Source of the DNA: Nocardiopsis sp. TSRI0078
GTDB lineage: Bacteria; Actinomycetota; Actinomycetes; Streptosporangiales; Streptosporangiaceae
Assembly: GCF_001905145.1 (NCBI RefSeq)
Contig: NZ_LWLB01000004.1
Location: 146,856 to 210,855 of the forward strand
DNA: 64,000 bases
Direction: 5' to 3'
Shown here: one piece after another, positions 18,043 to 26,126 of the stretch
How the letters are laid out: the number at the start of each line of letters is the position of its first letter
How positions within the stretch are numbered: position 1 is the first letter of the stretch
Program-made: the position numbers and the translations under genes
Notes under the pieces: generated by a model
What the model saw: only the letters and a program-made list of their open reading frames with translations
Told to the model about the DNA's origin: nothing
Database searches by the model: none

Positions 18043-18969
18043 TCAGTCGGCCTGCTCGGCGGCCACGACGCCGTGCACCAGGTCGTAGACCCGGCGCTTG
18101 GGGACGCCGGTCTCCTTGGCCACACGGGTGATGGCCTCCTTGCGGCGCACGCCCTCCTCCTCCAGCTCGGAGACCGCGGCCAGCAGGTCGGCGTCGCCGG
18201 TCTCCTCCGGACGCCTGCGGGCGCCCTCCACGACGACGGAGACCTCGCCCCGCACACCCCCGGAGGCCCATTCCGCCAGCTCCGCGAGACCGCCCCGGCG
18301 CACCTCCTCGTAGGTCTTGGTCAGCTCGCGGCACACGGCGGCGCGCCGGTCGGCGCCGAAGGCCCCGGCCATCGCCTCCAGGGTGGCCGCGACGCGGTGC
18401 GGGCTCTCGAAGAACACCATCGTGCGGCGCTCGGCCGACAGGTCGGCCAGGTAGCCGGACAGGCCCTTGCGGGGCGGGAAGCCCTCGAAGCAGAAGCGGT
18501 CGGTCGGCAGGCCCGAGACCACGAGCGCGGTGGTCACGGCGGACGGACCCGGGATCGCGGTCACCGGGATGCCCTCCTCACCGCACGCGGCGGCCAGCCG
18601 GTAGCCCGGATCGGACACCCCCGGCATCCCGGCGTCGGTGACGACCAGGACGTCGCGTCCGCCGCGCAGGTCGGCGAGCAGCTCGTCGGTACGGCGGCTC
18701 TCGTTGGCGTCGTAGTAGGACACCACACGGGCGCCCTCGGCCCCGCCCAGACGCACGTTCGCGCGGGAGGCGAACTGACGTAGTCTGCGGGTGTCCTCGG
18801 CGGCGATGACGCGGAAGGCCTCCAGAGCGCGCAGCAGCCTGGGCGGCGCGTCCTCCAGGTTCCCGATGGGCACACCGGCGAGTGTCAGGGTCCCCGTCCC
18901 CCTCGCACCGACTCCACCCTCGACCACTGTGATCCCCGTCCTGTCGCGCGCTACGGTTGGCTCTGTCAC
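18043..18969 (-). CDS. rsmI: 16S rRNA (cytidine-1402-2'-O)-methyltransferase
   Basis: Methylates the ribose of C1402 in the 30S decoding centre using SAM. The tetrapyrrole-methylase fold signatures are clear in 308 residues: GTLTLAGVPIGNLEDAPPRL at the N-terminus, AAEDTRRLR, VVTDAGMPGVSDPG, AIPGPSAVTTALVVSG, FEGFPPRKG and FFESPHRV, followed by an HTH-like C-terminal region. The start is GTG. It diverges from the O-mannosyltransferase locus, the usual actinobacterial arrangement. Confidence 0.95.
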   Translation of the reverse strand: MTEPTVARDRTGITVVEGGVGARGTGTLTLAGVPIGNLEDAPPRLLRALEAFRVIAAEDTRRLRQFASRANVRLGGAEGARVVSYYDANESRRTDELLADLRGGRDVLVVTDAGMPGVSDPGYRLAAACGEEGIPVTAIPGPSAVTTALVVSGLPTDRFCFEGFPPRKGLSGYLADLSAERRTMVFFESPHRVAATLEAMAGAFGADRRAAVCRELTKTYEEVRRGGLAELAEWASGGVRGEVSVVVEGARRRPEETGDADLLAAVSELEEEGVRRKEAITRVAKETGVPKRRVYDLVHGVVAAEQAD

Positions 18970-19132
18970 GCCACCCGAAACCTGGTCTCGCGGTCCGTCC
19001 GCAAAGGACGGCCGTCTCCGATCCCAACCTACGAGCCGAGGTGACGGATTCCCCTCCGAGGGAGGGGCTTACGGACCTCGCGGCCGAAAGCCCGCCGTCA
19101 CCAGCACCAGCCAACACCAGGGAGGTGACCCG

Positions 19133-19600
19133 TTGGCCACGTTCCACACAGGTGAGAAGACCCACCGGGCCGTGCTGCCCCAGCGGCCTGCTCCGGCACC
19201 CGGGTCAGCGGACCGCCTCAGGGACAGGGACGCAACGGGACGCGGAGGCCGCACGGCACCCGGTGCGGAGGGTGTGCGAGGGGAGGCGCCCGACGCCCCA
19301 CCCGGCGCCGAGCACGTCACTCCGGACCAGCCGGTCCGGGGCCAGGCCCGTGGGGGCCGCCCACCCCGGCACGAGGCGTTCCCCGGATTCCGGACCGCGG
19401 GCCCGGCCCGAGCGGTCATCCCCTCCGGCAGGCGCGCCGGAGGCCACACCGGCCGGGTGGCGGTGCGCGGCGGCAGCCACGTCCCGCGGGCCCCGCACGG
19501 CCCCGTCGAAACCTCGTGGAAAGATCTGCGCCTGCTCCGACGGGCGGACGGTTACGCCTACACCACACAGAAGGAGGCACGGGTTTCCTCCCCCGTCTGA
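19133..19600 (+). CDS. Possible small basic protein upstream of the mannosyltransferase gene
   Basis: TTG at 19133 is preceded by a full Shine-Dalgarno GGAGGTGA at 4 nt and opens 155 codons ending at 19600, 28 nt before the mannosyltransferase start. The middle is Gly/Arg/Pro-rich low complexity, while the end (VETSWKDLRLLRRADGYAYT) looks like ordinary protein. I recognise no domain. If not coding, this would be a long leader of about 650 nt between rsmI and the mannosyltransferase, itself unusual. Confidence 0.4.
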   Translation: MATFHTGEKTHRAVLPQRPAPAPGSADRLRDRDATGRGGRTAPGAEGVRGEAPDAPPGAEHVTPDQPVRGQARGGRPPRHEAFPGFRTAGPARAVIPSGRRAGGHTGRVAVRGGSHVPRAPHGPVETSWKDLRLLRRADGYAYTTQKEARVSSPV

Positions 19601-19628
19601 AGGCGGGAGTATCCACCCCATACACCAG

Positions 19629-21266
19629 ATGACCACCACCGCACACTCCGCAGAGGCCGAGCCCTCGCCCCCGCCGCGGTCGGCGCCGATCCGCGCCCGC
19701 CTCCTGCCCGTCGACCCGGCCCCGCGCTGGCTGGGCTGGCTGGGCGCCGTCCTCGTCGCGTTGTTCGCCGGGGCCCTCAGGTTCGTCAACATCGGTGAGC
19801 CCGACCGGATCTACTTCGACGAGACCTACTACGCCAAGGACGCCTACGGCCTCCAGGAGTTCGGCTACGAGCACGAGACCGTGGAGGAGCCGGTCGAGGC
19901 CGACGACCTGCTCGCCCAGGGCCACCAGGACATCTTCACCGGCGCGGGCGACTTCGTCGTGCACCCTCCGGTCGGCAAGTGGATGATCGCCCTGGGCGAC
20001 TGGCTGTGGTCGCTCCTGCCCTTCGGCACGTCCATGACCCCGGAGGCCTGGCGGTTCGCCTCGGCCCTGGCCGGGGTGGTCTCGGTCCTCATCCTGGTGC
20101 GGCTGGCCCACCGGATGACCCGCTCGGTACTGCTCGGCTGCACGGCGGGGCTGATCCTGGCGCTGGACGGCCTGCACTTCACGTTGAGCCGCATCGCCAT
20201 GGTGGACATCTTCCTCACCCTCTGGATCCTCGCGGGCTTCGCGTGCCTGGTGATCGACCGGGACAGAACCAGGGAGAGACTCGCCCGCCTGGCCGAGGCG
20301 GGGGTGGACCTGGCCTCGGTGGGCTGGCTGGGGATGCGCTGGTGGCGCCTGGCGGCCGGACTGTGCTTCGGCCTCGCGGTCGGCACCAAGTGGTCGGCCC
20401 TGTTCTTCGTGGCGGCCTTCGGCCTGCTCACGGTGGCGTGGGACTACGGGGCCCGCAGCAGCGTGGGCCAGCAGCGCCCGTTCTGGCGGTGGCTGGGGAT
20501 CGACGCCGTTCCGGCGTTCGTGCAGACCGTGGTGGTCGCGGGGGTCGTCTACCTGGTCTCGTGGTCGGGGTGGCTGTTCACACGCGGCGGCTACAACCGC
20601 GACCACGCGGACGGCATGGCGCCCGACTGGCTGCCCGGCTTCCTGAGCGCGCCCGCGGAGGCGCTGTGGAGCCTGGCGGACTACCACAGCCGGATGATGA
20701 CCTTCCACACCGACCTGACCAGCGACCACGCCTACATCTCCGCCCCGTGGGAGTGGCTGGTCATGCGCACCCCGGTGATGTTCCACTACAACGGCGAGGC
20801 CGTCGGGTGCGGCAGCGGCGACTGCGTCACCTCGGTGGTCTCCATCGGCACGCCGGTCATCTGGTGGGGCAGCCTGCTCGCCCTGACCGTCGTGTTCGGC
20901 TGGTGGGTGACCTTCCGCGACTGGCGGGCGGGCGCCGTACTGCTGGCCGTGGCGGCGGGGTGGCTTCCGTGGTTCGCCTACCCGGACCGCCCCATGTTCC
21001 TGTTCTACGCGCTCCCGCTGCTGCCGTTCCTGGTCCTGGCGATCGTGCTGGCGCTGGGCCTGGTGCTGGGGGCCGGCGAGGGGAGTCCGCGCTTCGCCCC
21101 GTACCTGAGGGCGGCGGGCGGCATCGTCTACGGCGTGGTCCTGCTCCTGATCGTGGCCTGCTTCGCGTACTTCTACCCGGTGCTGTCGGCGTATCCGGTC
21201 GACGAGGGGATGTGGCGCGAACGCCTGTGGTTCGACGTATGGATCTACGGCAGCGGCGGTTCGTGA
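19629..21266 (+). CDS. pmt: Dolichyl/polyprenyl-phosphate-mannose protein mannosyltransferase
   Basis: A GT39 enzyme that transfers mannose from polyprenyl-phosphomannose to Ser/Thr of proteins as they are exported by Sec. The protein has 545 residues and about ten TM segments. The catalytic acidic pair follows the first TM in YFDETYYAKDAY (Asp64-Glu65), and a conserved loop VHPPVGKWMIALGD follows; the C-terminal PMT four-TM domain ends with EGMWRERLWFDVWIYG. The ATG at 19629 has no good ribosome site, so translation may depend on the preceding ORF or on a leaderless message. In Mycobacterium and Streptomyces this gene also neighbours rsmI, where it glycosylates lipoproteins and phage receptors. 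Confidence 0.9.
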   Translation: MTTTAHSAEAEPSPPPRSAPIRARLLPVDPAPRWLGWLGAVLVALFAGALRFVNIGEPDRIYFDETYYAKDAYGLQEFGYEHETVEEPVEADDLLAQGHQDIFTGAGDFVVHPPVGKWMIALGDWLWSLLPFGTSMTPEAWRFASALAGVVSVLILVRLAHRMTRSVLLGCTAGLILALDGLHFTLSRIAMVDIFLTLWILAGFACLVIDRDRTRERLARLAEAGVDLASVGWLGMRWWRLAAGLCFGLAVGTKWSALFFVAAFGLLTVAWDYGARSSVGQQRPFWRWLGIDAVPAFVQTVVVAGVVYLVSWSGWLFTRGGYNRDHADGMAPDWLPGFLSAPAEALWSLADYHSRMMTFHTDLTSDHAYISAPWEWLVMRTPVMFHYNGEAVGCGSGDCVTSVVSIGTPVIWWGSLLALTVVFGWWVTFRDWRAGAVLLAVAAGWLPWFAYPDRPMFLFYALPLLPFLVLAIVLALGLVLGAGEGSPRFAPYLRAAGGIVYGVVLLLIVACFAYFYPVLSAYPVDEGMWRERLWFDVWIYGSGGS

Positions 21267-21574
21267 ACACTTCGTCGGTAACCCCGCATTCCACCGAATC
21301 CCCATTAGTGGCCAGGCGGACGGAAATCAACAGTTCTGAGTAGCCGAAACAGGACACGGGAAGAAGGCGATTCCCGCGTGGAAACTCTCGGCAAGGCACC
21401 ACCCTCCCTGGTACTGTCAGCAACTGGTTGCTGTTGTAGTTTCCATGGATGCCCCAGGCGCCTCGCGGAACTTCACGTGGGCGCTCGTCGATACGGGGAT
21501 TACTCGTCGGTCCGGCGCCCGGCGGCCCGGGGCCAGCAGGGTGCGGCCCCGCAGTAGTCCCCAAGGGAGAGCAC
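21267..21574 (+). other. Cold-shock mRNA leader and promoter region
   Basis: About 300 nt without a gene between the mannosyltransferase and the cold-shock gene. Its GC is lower than the genome (TTCCACCGAATCCCCATTAG area, GTTGCTGTTGTAG). A long structured 5' leader is typical for csp genes. It contains the inverted repeat at 21418-21433. Confidence 0.55.
21418..21433. promoter_or_regulatory. Inverted repeat CAGCAACTGGTTGCTG upstream of the cold-shock gene
   Basis: Two perfect 7-bp arms with a 2-nt centre, 141 nt before the cold-shock ATG. It could be an operator or the base of an RNA stem; the tight centre favours protein binding. Confidence 0.4.
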
Positions 21575-21778
21575 ATGGCTCAGGGCACCGTGAAGTGGTT
21601 CAACTCTGAGAAGGGTTTCGGGTTCATCGCCGTCGAGGGCGGTCAGCCCGACGTGTTCGTCCACTACTCGGCGATCGCGGGCACCGGCTTCCGGAACCTG
21701 GAAGAGGACCAGAAGGTCGAGTTCGACATCATCCAGGGCCCCAAGGGCCCGCAGGCGGCGGACGTCAGAGCGGTCTGA
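21575..21778 (+). CDS. Cold-shock domain protein (CspA family)
   Basis: A 67-residue single OB-fold protein that binds single-stranded RNA/DNA and acts as an RNA chaperone. Both RNA-binding motifs are exact: RNP-1 KGFGFI and RNP-2 VFVHY, after the canonical opening [24 protein letters not shown] lies 8 nt before the ATG. It is monocistronic, with a long leader before it and a strong hairpin after it. Confidence 0.95.
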   Translation: MAQGTVKWFNSEKGFGFIAVEGGQPDVFVHYSAIAGTGFRNLEEDQKVEFDIIQGPKGPQAADVRAV

Positions 21779-21978
21779 ACGGTCTGAACACGTTTCTTCC
21801 ACGGCTCGCGGGTGCCGGACGTCGCCCGGCACCACCGCCCGCGATCCTTTTCTTGTCAGTACGCCCGAACAGCCGGGACCGGGTTCGATGAACCACGGCC
21901 GGATCCCGGATCCGGGGCACCGCCCGGCGGCCCCGTGACCCGTGACCGGCCAGGCGTCCGGACGAGGACGCCGTCTCC

Positions 21979-22013
21979 ACCGGCCCCCCGCTCCCAGGGA
22001 GCGGGGGGCCGGT
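21979..22013. terminator. Perfect 17-bp hairpin between the cold-shock gene and tatB
   Basis: The 17-nt arms 21979-21995 and 21997-22013 are exact complements around one base, so the inner pairs form the loop. There is no T tract, as for many actinobacterial terminators. It lies 200 nt after the cold-shock stop and about 100 nt before tatB. Confidence 0.65.
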
Positions 22014-22114
22014 CCGCGTCCGGTACCGGGACCGACGGGGCAGGGTTACCCAACCTCACCGATACCGGTTAACCTGCTTGAAGCCGGTCGGTACACCGAG
22101 GGACGAGGTCGCGC

Positions 22115-22423
22115 ATGTTCAACATCGGCGGTTGGGAGTTCATCCTCCTCCTGCTGTTCGCGCTGCTGATCTTCGGGCCCGACCAGCTGCCCAAGGCCGC
22201 ACAGCAGATCGGCCGGGTGCTGCGCCAGCTGCGGACCATGGCCAACTCCGCCTCCAACGACATCAAGGAGGGACTGGGCCCGGAGTTCAAGGACTTCGAC
22301 GTGCAGGACCTCCACCCCAGGCGTTTCGTGCAGAAGCACTTCTGGGAGGACGAGGAGCCGGAGAAGAAGCCCGCGGCCAGGCTCAACGGCAAGCGCCCGC
22401 CCTTCGACGACGAGGCCACCTGA
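22115..22423 (+). CDS. tatB: Sec-independent protein translocase subunit TatB
   Basis: A 102-residue twin-arginine translocase component. It opens with one short TM and hinge in the TatA/B pattern, FNIGGWEFILLLLFALLIFG then PDQLPKAAQQIGRVLRQLR, followed by a long amphipathic helix and a charged tail. The Pro in GPDQLP and the length fit actinobacterial TatB rather than TatA. It is monocistronic here; tatA and tatC are not in the window. It would export the proteins with Tat signals, such as the carbonic anhydrase. Confidence 0.85.
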   Translation: MFNIGGWEFILLLLFALLIFGPDQLPKAAQQIGRVLRQLRTMANSASNDIKEGLGPEFKDFDVQDLHPRRFVQKHFWEDEEPEKKPAARLNGKRPPFDDEAT

Positions 22424-22516
22424 GCCCCGCCGTCCGCGTCCTCGGGCACGCGCCCCCTCGCACCACCGCGGGGAGGGCCGCGCGCCCCTCCCGGGGACGC
22501 CTCCCGGCCGCGCCGC

Positions 22517-23071
22517 TCAGCCCAGGAGCATGAGCACGAAGAGGCCGAAGCCCAGCAGGATCACCGATCCCACGATGATCGTCGGAGAGCCGACCGTCAG
22601 GACCAGCGCCTCCACGGCCAGCGCACCGCCGAAGGCCCCGACCAGCCAGGGCCAGCGCGGCCCCGGCTCCCAGCCGTGGCGCTGCTCCCGTCCGAGGGTG
22701 ACCAGGAACGCGGCCCCGGTCATCAGCCAGAACGCCAGGTGGGCGAGTGCGCGGGTCTCCGGCTCGACGTAGTCGGCCATCCCGCCGACCACCATCACGT
22801 AGGTCAGCGTCCCCGTGAGCAGCCTCCAGTGCCCGCCTCCCCTGTGGGCGGGGATGACCTTGCGCCGGGCCGGCGTGGTGCGCCGGAAGCGCTCGGCCGC
22901 GACCGGGGGCGCCTCCTCCACCGGTTCGACCGTGGTCTCCGACAGCGGCCGGGGAGGGGGCTCGGACGGCGGTGGCTCGTATCCTCCGACCGGGGAGGGC
23001 TCCGCAGGGGACGGGTGGACGGGCTCCTCGGGGGGCTGGTACCCACCGGGGTTCCGGGGGGAGTCGGACAC
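22517..23071 (-). CDS. Four-TM membrane protein with Pro-rich N-terminus, unknown
   Basis: A 184-residue protein. Residues 1-65 are Pro/Glu-rich and presumably disordered and cytoplasmic; four hydrophobic segments follow between about 80 and 184 (LLTGTLTYVMVVGGM, AHLAFWLMTGAAFLVTLG, WPWLVGAFGGALAVEALVL, IIVGSVILLGFGLFVLMLLG). No catalytic motif is visible. It lies 230 nt downstream of the short peptide gene at 23302 on the same strand and converges on tatB, so it could be the peptide's partner, but nothing shows that. Confidence 0.7.
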   Translation of the reverse strand: MSDSPRNPGGYQPPEEPVHPSPAEPSPVGGYEPPPSEPPPRPLSETTVEPVEEAPPVAAERFRRTTPARRKVIPAHRGGGHWRLLTGTLTYVMVVGGMADYVEPETRALAHLAFWLMTGAAFLVTLGREQRHGWEPGPRWPWLVGAFGGALAVEALVLTVGSPTIIVGSVILLGFGLFVLMLLG

Positions 23072-23301
23072 GGCTGTTCCGCCCCTTCACGGTCGCGCGG
23101 GCCGGCCCTGGCAGGACCGGGGGTTGGTGTCCGGGTCCCTACCCGCTGCCGTCCGCGGTCAAATCCCCCGGCCACCGGGTTCCGCGGCCGCGGGGCGGGG
23201 GAGGGTTCCGGGGATGCGGAGAGGAGAAAGGGCCCGACCAGGACGGCGTGAACTGGCCAGGCCCCGTACCGAGGGCTCGTCGGAACCCTTCGGCAGGCTG
23301 G

Positions 23302-23352
23302 TTAGTACCAGGACCACCCGCTGTCACGGGCGGTGATCGTGTGCGTGGTCAT
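23302..23352 (-). CDS. 16-residue aromatic-ended peptide MTTHTITARDSGWSWY
   Basis: ATG at 23352 has GAAAGG at 8 nt, and the frame ends after 16 codons with TAA. The last six residues SGWSWY are dense in Trp/Tyr, resembling the C-terminal cores of P450-crosslinked ribosomal peptides (atropopeptide or biaryl type), but no P450 or other modifying enzyme is adjacent. The frame is open upstream as far as 23487, so a longer form (from an ATG near 23448, 47 residues) is possible. It could also be a Trp/Tyr-sensing leader for the membrane protein downstream: a hairpin with stem ccg-aggg/ccct-cgg follows at about 23270-23295. Function unknown. Confidence 0.45.
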   Translation of the reverse strand: MTTHTITARDSGWSWY

Positions 23353-24154
23353 GGCATCTACCTTTCGTATGGCTTCCAGCCCATCCCGACGACAACGATG
23401 GCGTAGGACGCTCTCCGTCCGCAAGACCTGAAGCCGAATGTTCATCGTTTTATGGGGCGGGCACCGCCAAACCCGGGACAGCGACACTCGAATAACCGAG
23501 ATCCAGGACGTTTCCGCAGCTCAGAAGGGCTGTCATTACCGTTCATAGAACACGCCCTCCCCTTGGCCTGCCAAAACAAGGCCCCCTGAAGGCAAAATCC
23601 CCATGACCGCCATAACCGAGAGCGATGGATTGCCCATTGTCCCGGAAGTGGAAAACAGGATATGCCTCGGGCGCCTCCGGGACGGGCCCTCCGGAGCACC
23701 GCGGTCGGGCACCAGGCAGGACCTGAAGGGAGAGATGTCGGAAACCTACTGTATGCCCAACTTTGGGATACCGCACCCCGCCCGCCACTCCGTTACCCTC
23801 CGTGGCTATGGCGCGGTGCCGCGCCCCCCGGGAGGCAATGCCGGGAGGAGGCGAGCGCCCTGTTTCGGTCACGCACAAAAACGGATATATACCTTTCCTC
23901 TACCCCGCTGTCTCCCTCAGGAACACCCCTCCGGTGTGGGCTCCGGAACAGTGTTCACGCCGTTTTCCACCGAGATGCCCGGGGTACCAGGGGGTAAGTT
24001 CGTTCGTTACCTCCGCAGTCGGCAGGAAGCGCGCCTAAAGTGGAAAGAGCCACCCCAAGGCGGCGCGCGGGCGGGACCGCCACCTGTCCCGAAAGGCGGG
24101 GACGTGGAGTCTTCCGGTCTCCCCCTGGCTGTCATACGCATGGAAGGCACCGTC
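23353..24154. other. 800-nt gene-free, lower-GC region
   Basis: A divergent intergenic region between the leftward peptide/membrane-protein unit and the rightward response regulator. Base composition falls well below the genome average from about 23440 to 24010. Open frames through it have unlike-protein composition and no ribosome sites. It presumably contains promoters for both directions; TTCGTTCGTTACC near 24000 is one candidate promoter-proximal element. Low GC over this length suggests regulation by an AT-binding nucleoid protein or remains of acquired DNA. Confidence 0.5.
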
Positions 24155-24895
24155 GTGAGTCCGCACCCCCCGAGCCCCCTGGCCCTCACCCCGAGCGTGG
24201 AGGACCATCCGTACGAGGACGCCTCACACGCCCGCCCCATCCGCGTCATGGTCGTGGACGACCACGCCTTCTTCCGGCGCGGCCTGGTGTCCGTCCTGGA
24301 CGAGGAGGAGGACATCAGCGTGGTGAGTGAGGCGGGCGACGGCGAGGAGGCGGTCCGGCTCGCCACCGAGATGCGGCCCGACGTGGTGCTCATGGACGTG
24401 TGGATGCCGCACTCCAACGGCATCGACGCCTGCCCGCGCATCCGCGAGGCGGTCCCGCACACCAAGTTCGTCATGCTGACCATGAGCGACGAGGAGTCCG
24501 ACCTCTTCGACGCCCTCAAGGCGGGCGCCACGGGCTACCTGCTCAAGGAGATATCGGTGACCGAGCTTCCCCGAGCGGTGCGCGCCATCGCCGGCGGCCA
24601 GTCCTTCATCAACCCGGCGATGGCGACCAAGCTCATCGGGGAGTTCGCCGAGCTGGCCAAGCAGGAGAGCGCCCCGCCCCGCCGTCCGAGCATCCCCGAG
24701 CTGACCCGGCGCGAGACCGAGGTGCTCAAGCTGCTGGCCCGGTCCCTGAACAACCGCGAGATCGGCGAGCGGCTCTTCATCACCGAGAACACCGTCAAGA
24801 ACCACGTCCGCAAGATCCTGGAGAAGCTCCAGGTGCACTCGCGCACCGAGGCCGCCATCTACGCCGTCCGGGCCGAGTACGTCTCGGGCAACTAG
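24155..24895 (+). CDS. NarL/DegU-type response regulator
   Basis: A two-component transcription factor of 246 residues. The receiver domain has the acidic pocket Asp35-Asp36 in VMVVDDHAFF, phospho-acceptor Asp81 in VVLMDVWMPHSNG, the Thr/Ser switch in MLTMSD and Lys in GYLLKEI. The C-terminal LuxR helix-turn-helix is complete: LTRRETEVLKLLARSLNNRE then IGERLFITENTVKNHVRKIL. No sensor kinase is adjacent, so it is an orphan locally. I chose GTG 24155 because GGAAGG precedes it by 7 nt; the ATG at 24140 lacks a site. It converges on the TetR gene. Confidence 0.9.
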   Translation: MSPHPPSPLALTPSVEDHPYEDASHARPIRVMVVDDHAFFRRGLVSVLDEEEDISVVSEAGDGEEAVRLATEMRPDVVLMDVWMPHSNGIDACPRIREAVPHTKFVMLTMSDEESDLFDALKAGATGYLLKEISVTELPRAVRAIAGGQSFINPAMATKLIGEFAELAKQESAPPRRPSIPELTRRETEVLKLLARSLNNREIGERLFITENTVKNHVRKILEKLQVHSRTEAAIYAVRAEYVSGN

Positions 24896-24976
24896 GGAGT
24901 GGGGAGGACGTGGTGCGAGGGGCCCGGGGCTCCGCACGCCCCCGCGGCCGCGCCGCCTCCACCACCGCCGGCGGGA

Positions 24977-25624
24977 TCACTCCGGACGCGGTGAGCCGGA
25001 CTCCGGGATCCGGTCCCCGCCGGAGGAGCCGGGCGTCCTCGGGCCGAAGAGCAGTCCGGCGCTGCGACGGGTGATGGCGAGCAGGTCGCCGTCCTCGAAC
25101 AGGCTCCGAAGACCGGACCTGTCCAGGTTCCCGGTGAGGGCGAGCGTGGCGACGCCGTGCACGATCGACCACCCGGCGACCAGGGCGGCGGCCGCGTCCT
25201 CGACCTCCCGGCCCTCCTCGGCCAGGGAGCCCACCCCGGTGCGGAGCTCGTCGAAGGCGGCCGTCCTCGCGGCGTTCAGCTCCTCGTCGTCCGCGCTCAG
25301 CAGGCCGGGGGTGAACATCACGTCGAAGTGCGCCGGGCGGTCGGTGGCGAAGCGCACGTACTCCACGCCCGTGTCCAGGAAGTCCCCGCCCGACTCCCGG
25401 CCGGCCCGCAGCCGGTCGGCCAGCTCGCGGAACCCCTCGGTGGCCAGGGCGTTGAGCACGCCCTCCCGGCTGCCGAAGTGGTGCCGGGGAGCGGTGTGGC
25501 TGACCCCGAGTCCGACCGCCAGAGAGCGCAGGCTGAGGGCGTGGGGCCCCTCCCTGCCGATGACCTCCGCCGCCTTCTCCAGAACGGCGGCCCTGAGGTT
25601 TCCATGGTGGTATCCGTCTGCCAT
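24977..25624 (-). CDS. TetR-family regulator with WHG-type ligand domain
   Basis: A 215-residue repressor opening directly with the HTH domain MADGYHHGNLRAAVLEKAAE, then LSLRSLAVGLGVSHTAPRHH, in which HHG at the N-terminus and SHTAPRHHFGSREGVL are typical of the WHG (TetR_C_33) subgroup. The C-terminal helical domain includes TDRPAHFDVMFTPGLL. The ligand is unknown. The ATG at 25624 is chosen because it leaves the HTH at the usual position. It is convergent with the response regulator and has 290 nt of gene-free DNA upstream. Confidence 0.85.
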   Translation of the reverse strand: MADGYHHGNLRAAVLEKAAEVIGREGPHALSLRSLAVGLGVSHTAPRHHFGSREGVLNALATEGFRELADRLRAGRESGGDFLDTGVEYVRFATDRPAHFDVMFTPGLLSADDEELNAARTAAFDELRTGVGSLAEEGREVEDAAAALVAGWSIVHGVATLALTGNLDRSGLRSLFEDGDLLAITRRSAGLLFGPRTPGSSGGDRIPESGSPRPE

Positions 25625-25910
25625 GCACCGAACTCTACGGCGGCAGGTCACCGTCGCGGGGACCGTGGGAGCGGCACCGCCCCCCGGGACCGGAGGAGGC
25701 GCGGGGAGTAGGCTGGAGGGAGCACCGGCCGCCCCGCGACAGGGGATAGCCGCTTCGCCGGTGACACTCGGGGCTCCGGTCCGGAAACGACCGCCCGCCG
25801 CAGGGAACAGCAGCACCCCCTCCGACCGGAGCCCTTCCGGCTGTCCGCGGCGCGGTGCGCCCGGAAGGCGCCGTGCCCGGGAGGGACCGCCGGGGCCCGG
25901 AAAAGACGAA
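25625..25910. other. Gene-free region between TetR gene and tRNA-Ala terminator
   Basis: About 290 nt that should contain the promoter of the leftward TetR gene. Nothing else could be supported; long frames here are GC-rich shadows. Confidence 0.4.
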
Positions 25911-25944
25911 GGGAGGCGACCGGGAAATCTCCCGATCGCCTCCC
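25911..25944 (-). terminator. Rho-independent terminator of tRNA-Ala
   Basis: GGGAGGCGA-C-CGGGA pairs with TCCCG-A-TCGCCTCCC (one central mismatch, loop aatc). On the minus strand it is followed by TTCGTCTTTT, a U tract. It begins 39 nt after the tRNA-Ala 3' end. Confidence 0.85.
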
Positions 25945-25982
25945 CCTGTGCCGACGGTCCCGGAGGACCGCCCGGCCTTCGG

Positions 25983-26056
25983 TGGAGCTATGGGGATTTG
26001 AACCCCAGACCCCCTCGATGCGAACGAGGTGCGCTACCGGACTGCGCCATAGCCCC
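25983..26056 (-). tRNA. tRNA-Ala (anticodon CGC)
   Basis: Read on the minus strand it gives a full cloverleaf: acceptor GGGGCTA/TAGCTCC with one G-U pair and discriminator A, anticodon stem CCTCG/CGAGG with loop TTCGCAT (anticodon CGC, decoding GCG), and T arm GGGGTTCAAATCCCC. The CCA end is not encoded. It has its own terminator. Confidence 0.95.
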
Positions 26057-26126
26057 TGAAGACGAGAACCAGACTAGCAGGAAACCCGGAGTGGTCCGAA
26101 CACGGTTCTCCGCCCCGGGCCGCGGG

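Noticed and set aside
18957..19628. N-terminal extension of the mannosyltransferase by about 220 residues
   Set aside because: The added residues are Pro/Arg/Ser-rich and unlike the family, which begins close to the first TM.
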